A stretch of 50,000 bases of DNA from Neocallimastix lanati (nom. inval.) (taxonomy: Eukaryota; Neocallimastigomycota; Neocallimastigomycetes; Neocallimastigales; Neocallimastigaceae): NCBI GenBank assembly GCA_016946835.1, contig JACVTC010000064.1, positions 880,001-930,000 of the forward strand. Reading direction: 5' to 3'. Every line of letters begins with the position of its first letter. Within the stretch, counting starts at the first letter, position 1. The notes beneath the pieces are model-generated. The model saw only the letters and a list, made by a program, of their open reading frames with translations. It did not search any database and was not told where the DNA came from. Below are positions 1-31,460 of this stretch, one piece after another. A program made the translations under genes and the position numbers.

Positions 1-320
1 CTTTAATTTAATTTTATTTATATAATAATTAAAATTAATGTAAAAAGTTAATTTTTCATATATAAATAGTTTATTTGTTGCATATTTATATTCATAAATT
101 ATTCATATTTATTAATTTTGATTCTATGTTTCAATGAATATTATTTATACAAAAAATAATTATTTCTTACAATATAATAATTTTGAAAAACTTTATAATC
201 GTTAAAATTTATAAGTATTTACCTATTTTAATATTATGAAAGAAAAAAAAAAATTCTGATTTAAAACTTATTTTTAAAAAATAATTATTGTATAATTCAT
301 TCAAATTTAACCTTCTTTTA

Positions 321-360
<40 letters not shown>

Positions 361-741
361 ATTATTAGTAAATATTTTATTAATTTATTAAAAAGTATAA
401 ATTTTATATTAAAATTGAAAAATTAAATAATTTTCATTGTCGCCTTGAAAAAAAAAAAATAAATTTTCAGATAAAATTTTTTGAAATTATTACACAATTA
501 AATCAATTGATTTTAAATTACAAAAAAAATATTATATTATTAAAAATTGAATATATATATAAAAATTTAATTATAAATTTAATTCAAATTAAATTTACAT
601 ATTTATTCCACCATTATTTTTTATAAGTTTTTTTTTTTTTTTTTTGTGATACCTTATTAAATAAATAAATTATTAACTATCTATAATTATTATAATATAC
701 AAATTAAATATATAATTTATTTATTTATTTATTATCTATTT

Positions 742-809
<68 letters not shown>

Positions 810-1869
810 TAATATACTATTACATTATTTTTATATTGATGTTATTTTTGATTTTTAAAGTTTTTTATTTTAGAAAAATAATTAAAATACATGTAACCAA
901 AACAATTATAACTTTAAAATAAATAGTATTAATTAAAGAAAAATATTTTAAATATAAAATATTTTTCTATAATTCATTTTCCAAAAATGAATTTAAAATA
1001 ATACTTATAATATTCATAAAAACTGAAAATTTTTTTAGTTTAGAATCATTTTTAATTCTTCACATATTATATAAATTGCAAAAATGTTAAACCCGTTTCA
1101 TTCTTGAAATTTTTAATATCATCTTTATTCTTAAATTCCATTAGTATTAGTGTTTAATATATTATTTATCAATGTCAAATGTGCATTAATAATTAAATAT
1201 ATAATAATATTCTTACAACTTTTTAATTAGTTAAATTTTTGACAATATATTTCTACTCATACAATTTAATATATTTTATATCATTATTATAGTAAATAGT
1301 AATAATATTTATTATTATTTATTACCAATTATAATATATTCAACAGTATTAGTTATAATTATAAAAATAAAAAAAAATAACAATAATTGATATTTAATAT
1401 TTTAAAAAGTAATATTTTAATACCTAAAATAAACATATTAAATATAATTGAATAAATATAATAATTATATTTGTGTGAATTTAAAATAAAAGGTTACATT
1501 ATTTTTTCCTATTTTATAATTTATACATTTCATTAATTATAATTATAAATTTAAATTATTTTCAATTTATTAATTTTTATAATTTATTGTTTTAATAATT
1601 TATTATTAATTAGAATTTTTAAATAAATTTCCTATATATTAAAAATAAATATAAAGTTTACATTGATATAAAATTTAAAAATAATATCCTTTATATCTTT
1701 ATATATATATAACAAAATTCAAAACTTTTACTAAATTAAATCGACAAGTTGCTTATATTATTAATAATAATAAAAATTAAATATTTTATATACATTTATT
1801 TCGAAAAATATAAAATTAAAATAATCATTACTTTCTGCAAAAAAAATAAATTAGAATAAAAAAAAAAAA
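1..1869. other. AT-rich intergenic spacer upstream of DRC5
   Basis: No coding exon, tRNA or structured RNA is recognisable on either strand. The stretch is almost pure A/T and contains a TTA microsatellite near 327-358 and a TTTA microsatellite near 715-812. The last bases before the DRC5 start form an A-rich leader ending in a run of 13 A. I could not pick out a promoter element. Confidence 0.7.
715..812. repeat. (TTTA)n microsatellite
   Basis: About 24 tetranucleotide units, interrupted near 735-750, in non-coding DNA upstream of the DRC5-like gene. Confidence 0.9.
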
Positions 1870-3714
1870 ATGGAAAATCCCGAAGCTACTCAAAATGAAA
1901 ATCAAGAAGCTAATCAAAAAACAAAAGAAGCAGAAAGTCCATCAAAAGAAAATGACGCTCAAAATAATAATTCATCAACAGTAAAAAATGAAGATAATTC
2001 TGAAAAAGCTAATAATGAATCTTCGGAAAATACAAATAATGAAAAAACAGAAAATAAAACAGAAGGTGCTAATGAAGAACATGAAAATCTTACTACAGAT
2101 AACTCACAAGAAAGTGCTGAGGTAACAGAAGGAAATGCAGGAGTAAACTTAACATCATCTATTCAACCAAATATTTTAACAAAAGAAGAAAAAATAAATC
2201 TTAGAAGAATTATTGCCGAAGATTCAAAATGGAATTTAGCACCAGTTAAAACTTTATCGGAAATATGTGTTAATTCTATTGTTAATAATTTTAATCAAAA
2301 ACCTATTCTTAATTCATTATCTAAAAAGTATAAAAATATTGTCTTAGATACTATTTCTACTGATACACCATTGGAAATTACAGCACATTTAATTGAAGAA
2401 GAAAGTTATTGGAAAAGGTGTGCTCAAGAAAAATTTAAAAACTGTGATATTAGTAAACATAGAAATAGCTGGAAATTATTATATTTCGAACTTTTAGCTC
2501 AAAAAACAATAGAGGAATATATACCAAGAGTTGACAAACCCCCAAAAGATGAAGATGATAATGATTCTATTATCAATGATGAAGATACAGAAAGATTAAA
2601 AAGTATTCAAAATCTTGAAAAAGAAAGCCAAGGTTCAAAATTATTATTAAACAATAAAAATGAAGAATTAAAAGATTATCCCGATGAAAAGAAAAATGAA
2701 GAAACTGTAACTGAATCTGCCGCAGAAAATGAAAAGACCTTCCTTGATAAATTAGAATTGATGTCAGATTATGTTAAAAGTTTAAAAATTGAACAATTAC
2801 ATATTACTGAAGGTTTAGAATTGAAAAAAACTGATCCATTACCAGATCATACAAATATTAAACTTATTTTAGATAAATTAAAAAATGTTGAAGAATTAAG
2901 TATGTATTATGGGGTAAAAAATTGTGAATTAAATTTTGAATGGAAATATTATGGTATGACAATTAACGATTGTATTAATTTACATGACGCATTAAAGAAT
3001 AATAATATACTTCAATCTTTAACTATTACTTCAAGTCATATTGATGATAATAGAATGAGACTATTATGTAAAGTTTTATTAACTAATAGAGTTTTAAATC
3101 ATTTAGATCTATCACATAATTCTATTTCAGATGAAGGGGCTTTAGCCCTTTCAAAAGTATTAACAAAAAGTACAGTAAATATTGACTATTTATCATTATT
3201 CAATAATAATATTAATGCTAAAGGTGCCCATTATCTTGGAAAGGCTCTGTGTGCTAACAATAAACTCAAAACTCTAATTTTAGGATTAAATTCAATTACT
3301 GATGAAGGTGGTATAGATATTCTTAAAGGAATATATAATAATAATACTTTAAATTATATTGATATATCATCATGTCAATTAAAGAATGCTGTTGTCCCAG
3401 TTTTATGTAAATTAATAAAGAAGAATTCATCAATATTAAACACAATTATCATTAATTCAAATAATTTAGGAATTCCTAAAATTCAAAAAAATGTTTTCTC
3501 AAAAGAATCAGAAAATATTGATATTTTACAGCAGTCTTCAGAAGATAGCAGTAATACAGATGTATTTGGAAAAGCATTATTTGAAGCAACTAGTATGAAT
3601 AAATATCTTACTAAATTTGATTTAAGATCAACAGACTTGTCTGTAGAATATACTGTAGCTATTGATGAAATTATTAAAGAAAATTATTCTTTAGTAAGAT
3701 TAGAAAAAAAATAA
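1870..3714 (+). CDS. DRC5: Dynein regulatory complex subunit 5 (TCTE1-like) LRR protein
   Basis: Single-exon gene, 614 aa. Family role: DRC5/TCTE1 belongs to the nexin-dynein regulatory complex that links outer doublets and tunes dynein in motile cilia. Residues 1-100 are an acidic, Asn/Glu-rich disordered tail. Residues about 101-220 match the conserved TCTE1 N-terminal block, with the RRIIAEDSKWNLAPV and YWKRC...HRNSWKLLYFE stretches. Residues 221-295 are an acidic low-complexity insertion. Residues about 300-610 hold ribonuclease-inhibitor-type leucine-rich repeats (LDLSHNSISDEGALAL and similar, roughly 28-residue period). The start is supported by an in-frame TAG at 1852-1854 and by the A-run ATGG context. 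The two acidic segments look lineage-specific. CFAP58 follows on the same strand 1.6 kb downstream. Confidence 0.88.
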   Translation: MENPEATQNENQEANQKTKEAESPSKENDAQNNNSSTVKNEDNSEKANNESSENTNNEKTENKTEGANEEHENLTTDNSQESAEVTEGNAGVNLTSSIQPNILTKEEKINLRRIIAEDSKWNLAPVKTLSEICVNSIVNNFNQKPILNSLSKKYKNIVLDTISTDTPLEITAHLIEEESYWKRCAQEKFKNCDISKHRNSWKLLYFELLAQKTIEEYIPRVDKPPKDEDDNDSIINDEDTERLKSIQNLEKESQGSKLLLNNKNEELKDYPDEKKNEETVTESAAENEKTFLDKLELMSDYVKSLKIEQLHITEGLELKKTDPLPDHTNIKLILDKLKNVEELSMYYGVKNCELNFEWKYYGMTINDCINLHDALKNNNILQSLTITSSHIDDNRMRLLCKVLLTNRVLNHLDLSHNSISDEGALALSKVLTKSTVNIDYLSLFNNNINAKGAHYLGKALCANNKLKTLILGLNSITDEGGIDILKGIYNNNTLNYIDISSCQLKNAVVPVLCKLIKKNSSILNTIIINSNNLGIPKIQKNVFSKESENIDILQQSSEDSSNTDVFGKALFEATSMNKYLTKFDLRSTDLSVEYTVAIDEIIKENYSLVRLEKK

Positions 3715-3836
3715 AAATAAGATTAGAAAGATATAAATAATAATAAATAATGAATATTTTAATAATTCTATTAATTAAAAATTGTAAATAATAGTAATAG
3801 TAATTGTTAGAACTAAAAATATCTTAATTAATACCA

Positions 3837-4335
3837 TATTTTATTATTTCTAATCTTTGTTTTTCTTTAATTTGTGTTAATTTTCAATCATAAAGTACAT
3901 TTAATTATTAAACAATAACAAAAACAATAATAATAAACTAAATTAATATAAAATTTTGTAAATTATTATTATTATTAAAAACTATATATATTTATATATA
4001 TACTTAAATCATTAATAAATTTTATTATCAAAATTTTATTTTCTTATATAATATAAAAAATAGCAAAAAAAGAAAAAAAACATTTTTATATATTTTATTA
4101 TTTCTAATCTTTGTTTTTCTTTAATTTGTTTTAATTTTCAATCATAAAGTACATTTAATTATTAAACAATAGCAAAAACAATAATAATAAACTAAATAAA
4201 TATATAATTTTGTAAATTATTATTATTATTAAACCTATATATATTTATATATATACTTAAATCATTAATAAATTTTATTATCAGATTTTTATTTTTTTAT
4301 ATAATATAAAAAATAGCAAAAAAAAGGAAAAAAAT
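3837..4335. repeat. Tandem duplication, about 254-bp unit
   Basis: Two adjacent copies, 3837-4090 and 4091 to about 4335, both starting with TATTTTATTATTTCTAATC. They are near-identical, with scattered single-base and small indel differences. The first copy starts 122 bases after the DRC5 stop, so the duplication probably involved its 3' flank. Confidence 0.85.
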
Positions 4336-4403
4336 TTAAACTATTTAGATTAATAGTTAATATTTTGAAATAAAATTATATTAGTTAAAAAATTTCTGAA
4401 AAA

Positions 4404-4519
<116 letters not shown>

Positions 4520-5347
4520 GTATTTATATATATATATAAATATATATTTTATTATTTCATTTTTCATTATATTTAATTTTGTTTTTTACTTTTTATTTTT
4601 TTATTAATAATTTTACTTTTTATATTTTTTTATTATAAATTTTATCATCTATTGTTTTTTATTTTTTATTTTTTTATTTTTATTTTTATTTTTATTTTTT
4701 TTAAAAAATATATATATATTATGAATATACTAATGTTAATAAACGTTATTTAAAATTTAAACTTTTTAAAATTAATTAAACAACTGAATAAAAAAAACTT
4801 TTATTTCGAAAATTTCAATTACAAATAAATAAAAAAAAAAAAAAAATTGTTTAGTATTAACATAAAAATAAAAGAAAACATTTTAAAAATCAAAATTTGT
4901 TTAAAAAATATTCTTAATGATTAATAATAGTATGATTATACATGTTTCTATTTCATATTAGTTAATATAATTTGATAAATATTTATTATTTTCCAATTAA
5001 TTTTTGAATAACCAAATATATTTATTTATTATAGGATTAGATTATAAAATTAAAATTTATAGTTTTTTTGATTAAAATTAACTTGTAGTTTTAATTATAT
5101 ATGATAATAATATTATTGGCTAAAAAAAGGTTTAAAAATTTTTTTGAAAATTTATTTTATAAACATAATAACATAACAAAACTGTAAAACAAAATTTCTA
5201 TTTAATTATATTTCTATATAATTAATAATATATATAATGATTATTCAATTATAGATTCCAGATTGTATAATTAATTATATAAATATTTATTATTAATATT
5301 ACATTATTCGAAAGTAAGAGATTTATAATTTATTAAACAATAATAAA

Positions 5348-8300
5348 ATGGAAGGGGAAAATAAGGATGATTTAACTAATGAAATTACGAAAGATGATAA
5401 AAAAGAAGAAATTGAAAATAATGATGATATATTAAATCAAACAGAAGATGAACCAAATAATAATGAAGAAGAGGAGAATAAACTAGATAATAAATTAACA
5501 AGTTCAGTACATTTTTCTGAAATTAAAAATGAAAATGAAGAAAAAACTATATTAAATAATTCAACTGGATCTTTTAAAAGTATATTAAAAAAATCAAATA
5601 ACAGTTTAAATGAATCTTCATCAAATAACATAAATCAACAGTCAACAGATACATTAGCAAAAAATGAAAATGAAGATAGTAACAATTTGAATGATGAAGA
5701 CAAAGATAATTTAAATAATAAAACAATGAAAGATAATTATGAATCATCTACTTCATTGACTGATAATGAATCTAATCATGAGTATAAAAGAGAATTTGAT
5801 GATAATGGTATATATTATTGATTATTTTATAAATATGATTTTTATTTAAATAGGTTTTAATATATGTAAGATTAAATTTTCTTTTTTATTTTTAATTTTT
5901 TTTCTTTAAAATATTTTATAATAAAGAAAAAGAATTAATTGGAAAACTCGAAAGTAATCAAAATTTGAATACATATATTGAATCTATTAAAGGTACTAGT
6001 AATGAAGATTTAAAAGAAATTGAAAATGAAATTCAAAGAAATTACAAAGAAGAAGATGAAAAAGCTATCCATAATAAAACAGAAGCTATTATTTCTAAAG
6101 TAATTGAAGGAACGGAAACTATTGATGAAAAAGAACAAGTTAACCTTGATAAAGTTATAAAAAACTCTATTAAAGAAATAAGTAATATTTCTGATGACTC
6201 AGATACTACAAATAAGGAATATATAGAAAAATTAAAAACAGCATATTCCAAATTATATAAAATATTAACTAATTCAAGAAATAATGAACTGTATTTAATT
6301 AAGAGATGTCATGAATTAACTACAGATATTGTTGCTAATGCCACTAAGGTTCAAAGTGCTATTCAAATGACATATGAGAGTAGAAAATCTGCAATTTTAA
6401 TGAAAACAGAATTAGAAAAAGCATGGAAACTATTAGAAATTAGTAATCAAAATGAAGCTATTGCACAAGATGCTCTATTACAAATAAAAAGCGATTATAC
6501 TCTTGTGAGAAGATTAGCTGTAGAGGCAGGTGTGCCAACAGAGTCATTTACAAATGAAGGTGATAATGAAGAGAAAAAACTTGATAGTAATCTTGATACA
6601 GTATTAAAGGAGAAGTATGAAGTAGAAAGAAAATTAACTTCAAGTAATAATAAAATATTAGAACTAGAAAATACTCAGAAAGATTTAAAAAAGAAAATTG
6701 AACAATTATTATGTAATATAGATGATCAAAGAACAACAATGATGGATATGAAAGAGCAATATATTACTCTTCAATCTAAATATAACAGACTTGAAAGAAA
6801 TAGAGTGGAAGATAGCCAAAAACTCCAAAATTTGCAAAGCACAGTAGAAAAAAAAGATAAAGAAATTGATGAGGCTCGTCATGAAATGGAAAATTACAAA
6901 GAAAAGGAAAATGATTACGAACAAAAATTGAAAGATGAGAAATATGCACATGATTTAACTAATAAAGAAAAGGATGAAATGGAACAATCTCTAATTAATG
7001 CGAATCAAGAAATAGAAGAACATATAATTACCTATACAAAAATTACTACAGAAAAGCAAAATTTAAAAAATGAATTAAAAAATATTGAAGAAGAATATCA
7101 AAAAGTTAAAGAAGATAATAAAAACTTGAATAAAACAAAAGATACTATTCAAAAAAAATATAAACAAAGTGAAGAATTAAAATTAGAAAATGAAAAACAA
7201 ATTGCTTTATTAAAAGTAATATTTAGATTTATTAAAATAAAATAAAATTTATATAATAATATATAAATATGAATTTTTATAATATAATTTAAATAAGATA
7301 ATAAGAATATAAATTTTATTATTTTTGTTATAGACTATAAACGGAAATGTTCTTCATGAGGTTGATAATCTAAAGAAAGAAATTTCTGGTTTGAAAAAGC
7401 AAAATGAAGATTTACTAAGAGAAAGAGATTTAATTAACAAAAGCTATATAAAATCTTTGAAAGCTATTCAAAGACAAACAAATTTAGTAAAATTAGGTGA
7501 ACAAACTAAAAAGAATCTTGAATTTGAAATTATAAAGTGTCAAGAAGAAGCTGCAAAGATGAGAAAGGTTTGTAAAATTATTTTTATTAAATAGATTAAT
7601 TTATATATAAGATTAATAAAAATTACTAAATTCTAAACATAATATATAATTTAGATTATTTACTCTCTTGAAAAAGAAAGAAATTTAAAAGTTGTAGAAA
7701 TATCTCATATTAAAGAGATGCAAGAAAGTAAAGAAGAAGAATTAAAAATAAATAATTTACAATTATTAGACAGTAATAAAAAAATAATAGAAACTGAAAA
7801 GAAACTTTGTGAGCAACAAGTAATAATTAAATATTATTTATAATATTATATATCAATTTGATTATAAATATATATATATATATTAAAAAAAATAAATATT
7901 AATACTAAAATGACTATTATATAGAAATTATATGAATCTGTAAGGGCTGACAGAAATATATATTCCAAGAATTTAATTGAAGCTCAAGATGAAGTTCAGG
8001 ATTTAAAACAAAAATATAATATTTTAAACCATCAATTGGAACAACTTAAAGAGGAAGTTTCAATAAAAGAACATGGTAATTATATCATAAATATAAATTA
8101 ATTGATAATTATTTGAAATAAGAATGTTAAAGATTAACTTAATTATTTTAATAATAAAATAATAATATTATTTTTTAGCTATTGTAACATCACACTTTGA
8201 GATTTCAAGACTAGAGAAAGAAAAAGACAATTTAAAATTTCAAATATCAAGAATTCAGCAATTATATGAAAAATCTCAAGAGATGGCTCAAAGTCAAGTA

Positions 8301-9770
8301 ATTTGGTTAATTAATATAATATAATATAATATAATATAACATACATATACATACTTTTTATTTTTTTTTATTATTTATATGGAATAAAAATAATTTTATT
8401 ACATATTTAAAATAAATTGATAATATTATTGATAAAAAGATTTTAGAACAAAATCAATTAAGAAGAGTTATTATAGAAGCCGATAAAGAAAAAATGAAGC
8501 AAAGAAAAGAGTTAGAAAATTTAGTACAGCAAAGAGTAAATATTTAACATATAATAATATACATTATTGTTTGAATTAAATTTAATTAAAATAATTTTGA
8601 AAATATTTAAATATATATTAATAGGATTTCCTTGATAATTTCCAAAAAAAATTAAATGATGAAATTGTTCTACTTTATGAAAAACTTAAAATTCAATCAT
8701 CTGCATTAAGTAAAGGAGAAATGCAGTATCAAGATAGAATTGAAGATATTAGAGTTTTAAAACTTGAAATTAAAAAATTGAGATCAGAAAAGGCTTTACT
8801 GCAAACAGAGACTCGTAATATAGCTAAACTAAAGGCCGAAGTATTTTATTTGCAAAAAGAATATTTACGTGAAACTACTAAAGTTAAAGTATTAGAAGGT
8901 ATTTATTTTAATAATAATAATAATAAAAAAAAAAAAAAAAAAAAAAAATTAAATCAAAATATTAATATATTATTTTTTATCATATTATTAATTTAATAGA
9001 GGAACTTGAATCACCAATGAATGTTCATAGATGGAGAAAACTTGCTGCAGCTGATCCTACATCATTTGAATTAATTACTAAAACTCAAACATTACAAAAA
9101 AGATTAATTGCTAAGACTGAAGAAGTGGTTGAAAAAGAATTACTTTTGCAACAGACTAAAAAATTATATGAAGAAGTTAAAGAAATGTTACGTAGAGCTC
9201 CCGGTCCTGAAGTTTTAATGAATTTAAGAAAATTTAAAGAAGCGTTAAGATATAAAACAAGAGAAGCTAAAGTAATTATGAAAAATAAATTAAACAAAAA
9301 TTAAAATTATAATAAATAAATAAATAAATTAATAATAATAATAATTTTGATTTTAATGTAAAAAAAAAAAAAAACAAATAGGCTCTAGCATCTGAGTTAA
9401 ATATGTATCATTCTCAAATTAACGAATATAAACTTGAAATAGAAAGATTAAATAAAGAAATTCAAGATTTGAAGAAAAAATTCTACTCAAAAATTCAAAG
9501 GTTTATAGACATTATAATTCAATATTAAATTACATATTATTAATATATTTATTTTTAATTACTAATATTAATAATATTTATTATAGATTAACTAGAAAGA
9601 ATAATAATAAAATAATACCAATAGATATTAAGAAAAATATTGGAAATATTAAAAGAACTGGTGGTGGTTTTAAGTTTGATTTACAAAATCCACATCATGA
9701 AGAGTCAGAAGAAATGTATTCCTTGACTGAGCAAGTCGTTAATAGTAATAACAACTTAGTAACTGTTTAA
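5348..9770 (+). CDS. CFAP58: Cilia- and flagella-associated protein 58
   Basis: Coiled-coil axonemal protein (formerly CCDC147), needed for motile flagella in animals. Exons: 5348-5807, 5927-7215, 7334-7567, 7655-7819, 7925-8075, 8179-8297, 8440-8535, 8625-8898, 9000-9271, 9382-9500, 9587-9770. Together they give 1120 aa with all junctions in frame; introns are 80-142 bp. Hallmark family blocks are present: KRCHELTTDIVANATKVQSA in exon 2, LLRERDLINKSYIKSLKA in exon 3, RADRNIYSKNLIEAQDE in exon 5, SALSKGEMQYQDRIEDIR in exon 8, and NVHRWRKL followed by QKRLIAKTEEVVEKELLL in exon 9. Nearly the whole protein is predicted coiled coil. The first 150 residues (exon 1) are an acidic Asn/Glu-rich tail without a counterpart in animal CFAP58 (about 870 aa). 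A roughly 60-residue tail follows the conserved C-terminus. The start ATGG lies in an A-rich context. Confidence 0.93.
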
Positions 9771-10430
9771 AATTAAGTGAAAAATTAAAAGTTTATAATA
9801 TTTTTATATTTCTTTACAATACAAAATTTTAGAGTCTCAAATATATACCCTTATTCTTTTTTCTTTTTTTTATTTTAGTTTTCATAATATAAATTAGTAA
9901 ATAGAATATTTGAAATACTTTTTAAATCAATAAAAAAAAAAAATTAGAAAATAAAAATAATAAGTTTAATAATTAATTATAATTAATAAATCAAATCATA
10001 TATAAAATAAAGATAACTTTATATTTGAATATTTTATTTTATTTTATTTTATTTTATTTTAGTTGTAAAAATTTTTTCCTTCATTATTTTTCTATTATTT
10101 TCGCTAAATTGAAAATCTATATATAATAATTATTGTTTATAATTTATTTAAATATTTCAAGTTTAACATTGATTTAAAAAATATTAATAATATTTGATAT
10201 ATATATATATTTATGAATTTTATACACTATTTTTTATAAAATTTATTTGTTTTCTTTATATTTTAATGTATTGTATTATATTGATTTATTACTTATGAAA
10301 TACTTAATAATAAATAATAATAAATTTAAATCTATTGGAATATGCTAATTATTAAAGTTAAATAAATAAAAATTCAGTATATTACGTATAAGATACAATG
10401 TGATTATAAAACTTGAAATAATATTATAAA

Positions 10431-10431
10431 A

Positions 10432-10486
<55 letters not shown>

Positions 10487-10515
10487 ATATATAAATAAAT
10501 AAATAGATAAATAAA
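10431..10515. repeat. (AAAT)n microsatellite
   Basis: About 20 AAAT units with two single-base interruptions near 10489 and 10506. Confidence 0.85.
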
Positions 10516-10660
10516 AAAATATCAATATTAATTCTTTTTAAATATTTCATTTTTTATTTTTATTTTTATTTTATTTTATTTTTTTTTTCATTGTATATAA
10601 AATCATAAAAAATATAAAGAAATACTGTTTCGAATTTAATGTCAAATTATTTTCTTTTGT

Positions 10661-10667
<7 letters not shown>

Positions 10668-10708
<41 letters not shown>
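10668..10708. repeat. Poly-T tract (41 T)
   Basis: Uninterrupted homopolymer in non-coding DNA. Similar tracts lie at 19300-19346 (47 T), 39920-39953 (34 T) and 42964-43004 (41 T), all outside exons. Exact lengths may be affected by sequencing. Confidence 0.9.
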
Positions 10709-10709
<1 letters not shown>

Positions 10710-11387
10710 ATTCATGTTGTTTTGAATTAAAATAATAAAAATTATAATAAAAAAAATATTTACAAAAGTTATTCAAAATATTAAATGGGCCGTAGATGTA
10801 ATTTTAATAATTTATATATATATATTTCATCTGGATAATTATCATAATGAAAATTAATTATTCTTTTAATGAATTTCTAAATGATATAATTTTTATTATT
10901 TGGATTCATATATTAGTGAAGGTGACTCAATTAAGAGTAAAATAAAAAACAAAAAAAAAAAGATATTCTACAAAGAAATGATTTATATTTTAAATAATAA
11001 AAGTTATATTGAACTTACATAATGAAAATAAATATGAATAATTAAATATATATTTTTTGAAATTAAAATATATAAATTAATACTTATGTTACACAAAATT
11101 GTATTTAAATAACAAAATGAAAACTATATTTGAATCTTAATTTTAATAAATTTATGTTATATAATAAAAATGTACTTTATTTTAAACAGTCTAATAATTT
11201 TGAAGATAATTATTATAATAGATTTTATTAATATTATAATCAAAAAGCAATAATAAAATAGATTTTACTTCTATTAATAAAAATAAATTAAGGAAAATAA
11301 AATGAATTAAAAGCTTTTATATTAGTAAATATGTGTATAATGTATTGTAGTGAATAAAAATATATATATTTAATATCTTTTATTATT

Positions 11388-18100
<6,713 letters not shown>

Positions 18101-18992
18101 TTTGCTGAAATATCAATAAAAAGTATATTTATTAGAAAAAAAAAAAAAAAAACTTTTTGTTTTGAATTATATTATAAATTAATGAAATTTCAATTTATTG
18201 AGTATTATTAATTTTTATTAATAAAAAGGAAATAAATACTAATAATTAAAGACAGAATAATACATTAAAATTTTATATTTAAATTTTTATAATATGTTAT
18301 TTCTTATTGAATATAAAAATGTAGCTTGAAATTCTTAATTTAATACATGGAATTTTATTCAATTTAAAAATTTTTAAAAAAAAGTTTTCTAATATGAATT
18401 AAGAATTTAATACATTATTAGTATTTCCATTATTACTATTATCTATTGTTATATTTTTATAATTCATTATAATAACAAAAGGGATATAAAAAAAAAAAAA
18501 AAATCAATATTCACTTTAAAAGGTTGTAAATGTATTCATATATTAATGTAATTAATAAACTATTTAATAATTATTCTAAATGAATTAGCAATTTTATTTA
18601 AAATATTTCAATAGTATTTAAAAAATTTAATTTCATAACATCTTATTAAAATCTAACCAATGAGTTATTTTCTAATAATTAATTTTTAATAATAATTTAA
18701 AATTTTAAATTATTTTTTGAAATTTTCTAATAATAAAAATATATTATAATAAATAATAAATAATAAATAATAATATATTAATAGTATTAATAATAAATAA
18801 TAAATAATAAATAATAAATAATAAATAATAAATAATAAATAATAAATAATAAATAATAATATATTAATAGTATTAATAGTAATGATAATAATGACTATAA
18901 TACAAAAAATACTAATAATAATAGTATATATTAATAATAAATAATAAAAGTAAAAACAATAATACAATTACAAATAGCATATTCATAGTTCG

Positions 18993-19026
<34 letters not shown>

Positions 19027-19297
19027 AAAAATTAAAATAAAATAATTTAATATATCTCTTTACATGAAATAATAAAAACATTATTAGTATTATTGAATTT
19101 AAAATAATACTTTAAAAAAAACTAATAATGTAAATGGCCTTATAATAATTTTTTTTTTTTTTTTTTTTTTTTTTTTGTTTTATTTATAATTTTACCCAAT
19201 AAGAAAATGAAAATTAAATAGAAGACTAGAAACAGAAAAAAATAAAAAAACATTAATACTAAAGTTTTTAACTTCAAAATAATTTTTTTTTTCAAAA

Positions 19298-19353
<56 letters not shown>

Positions 19354-19680
19354 AAAAACTTTGTTCCCTCATTTTAATAATATATTAATAATATTATTAA
19401 TATACTACTATATACTTTCCATATTTTTTTTTTTTATTATAATAAATATAATTTTTTTTTTTTTAATTTATTTATTAATTTTTTATTTTTTTTTTTTTTT
19501 TGTTTAATAGTTTATTTATTTAAAGTAAATATATTGAAATTGATATTTTTAATATTAAAAGATTAAATAATAAGTACAATAATTTATTTTTTTAGTTACA
19601 AATTATTTTTTAATTAATATCAAATATAGAAAGGTGTATACTTTTATTAATGATTCTATAATTTCTTTATTATATAGAAT
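18101..19680. other. Divergent intergenic region MRE11/CFAP47
   Basis: Upstream region of both MRE11 (-) and CFAP47 (+). No gene found. It includes a heptamer repeat (18747-18861), a run of 32 A at 18993-19024, runs of 28 T (19149-19176) and 47 T (19300-19346), and more T-rich tracts near 19455 and 19488. Any shared promoter must lie here, but I see no recognisable site. Confidence 0.7.
18747..18880. repeat. AATAAAT heptamer repeat with duplicated flank
   Basis: Two blocks of the 7-bp unit (about 18747-18772 and 18791-18861). Each is followed by the same segment AATATATTAATAGTATTAAT, so a larger block appears to have been duplicated and then the second heptamer array lengthened. Confidence 0.75.
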
Positions 19681-31242
<11,562 letters not shown>

Positions 31243-31460
31243 TAATTAATAAATATATAGAATAACAAAAATTAATATTAAGAATATTAATTTAAGACTT
31301 ATTTAATAATTACATAGGATTAAAATATTTTTATACATTTTTTATCAAATCTTTTATTTCATATTTTTTTATAAATCTAATAATAATTATACAATAGATA
31401 TTCTATATTATCATTTTTTTAACTATAGTTAATGCTTAAAATATTATTAGAATTGCATAT

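Larger units (their letters stand above)
9771..11387. other. Convergent intergenic region CFAP58/MRE11
   Basis: The 3' ends of CFAP58 (+) and MRE11 (-) face each other here. No gene seen. Contents include a TAAA/AAAT tetranucleotide array near 10431-10515, a run of 41 T at 10668-10708 and many short AT repeats. Confidence 0.7.

Noticed and set aside
18710-18967. Minus-strand Ile/Tyr/Leu ORF
   Set aside because: Arises from the AATAAAT heptamer repeats in a spacer.
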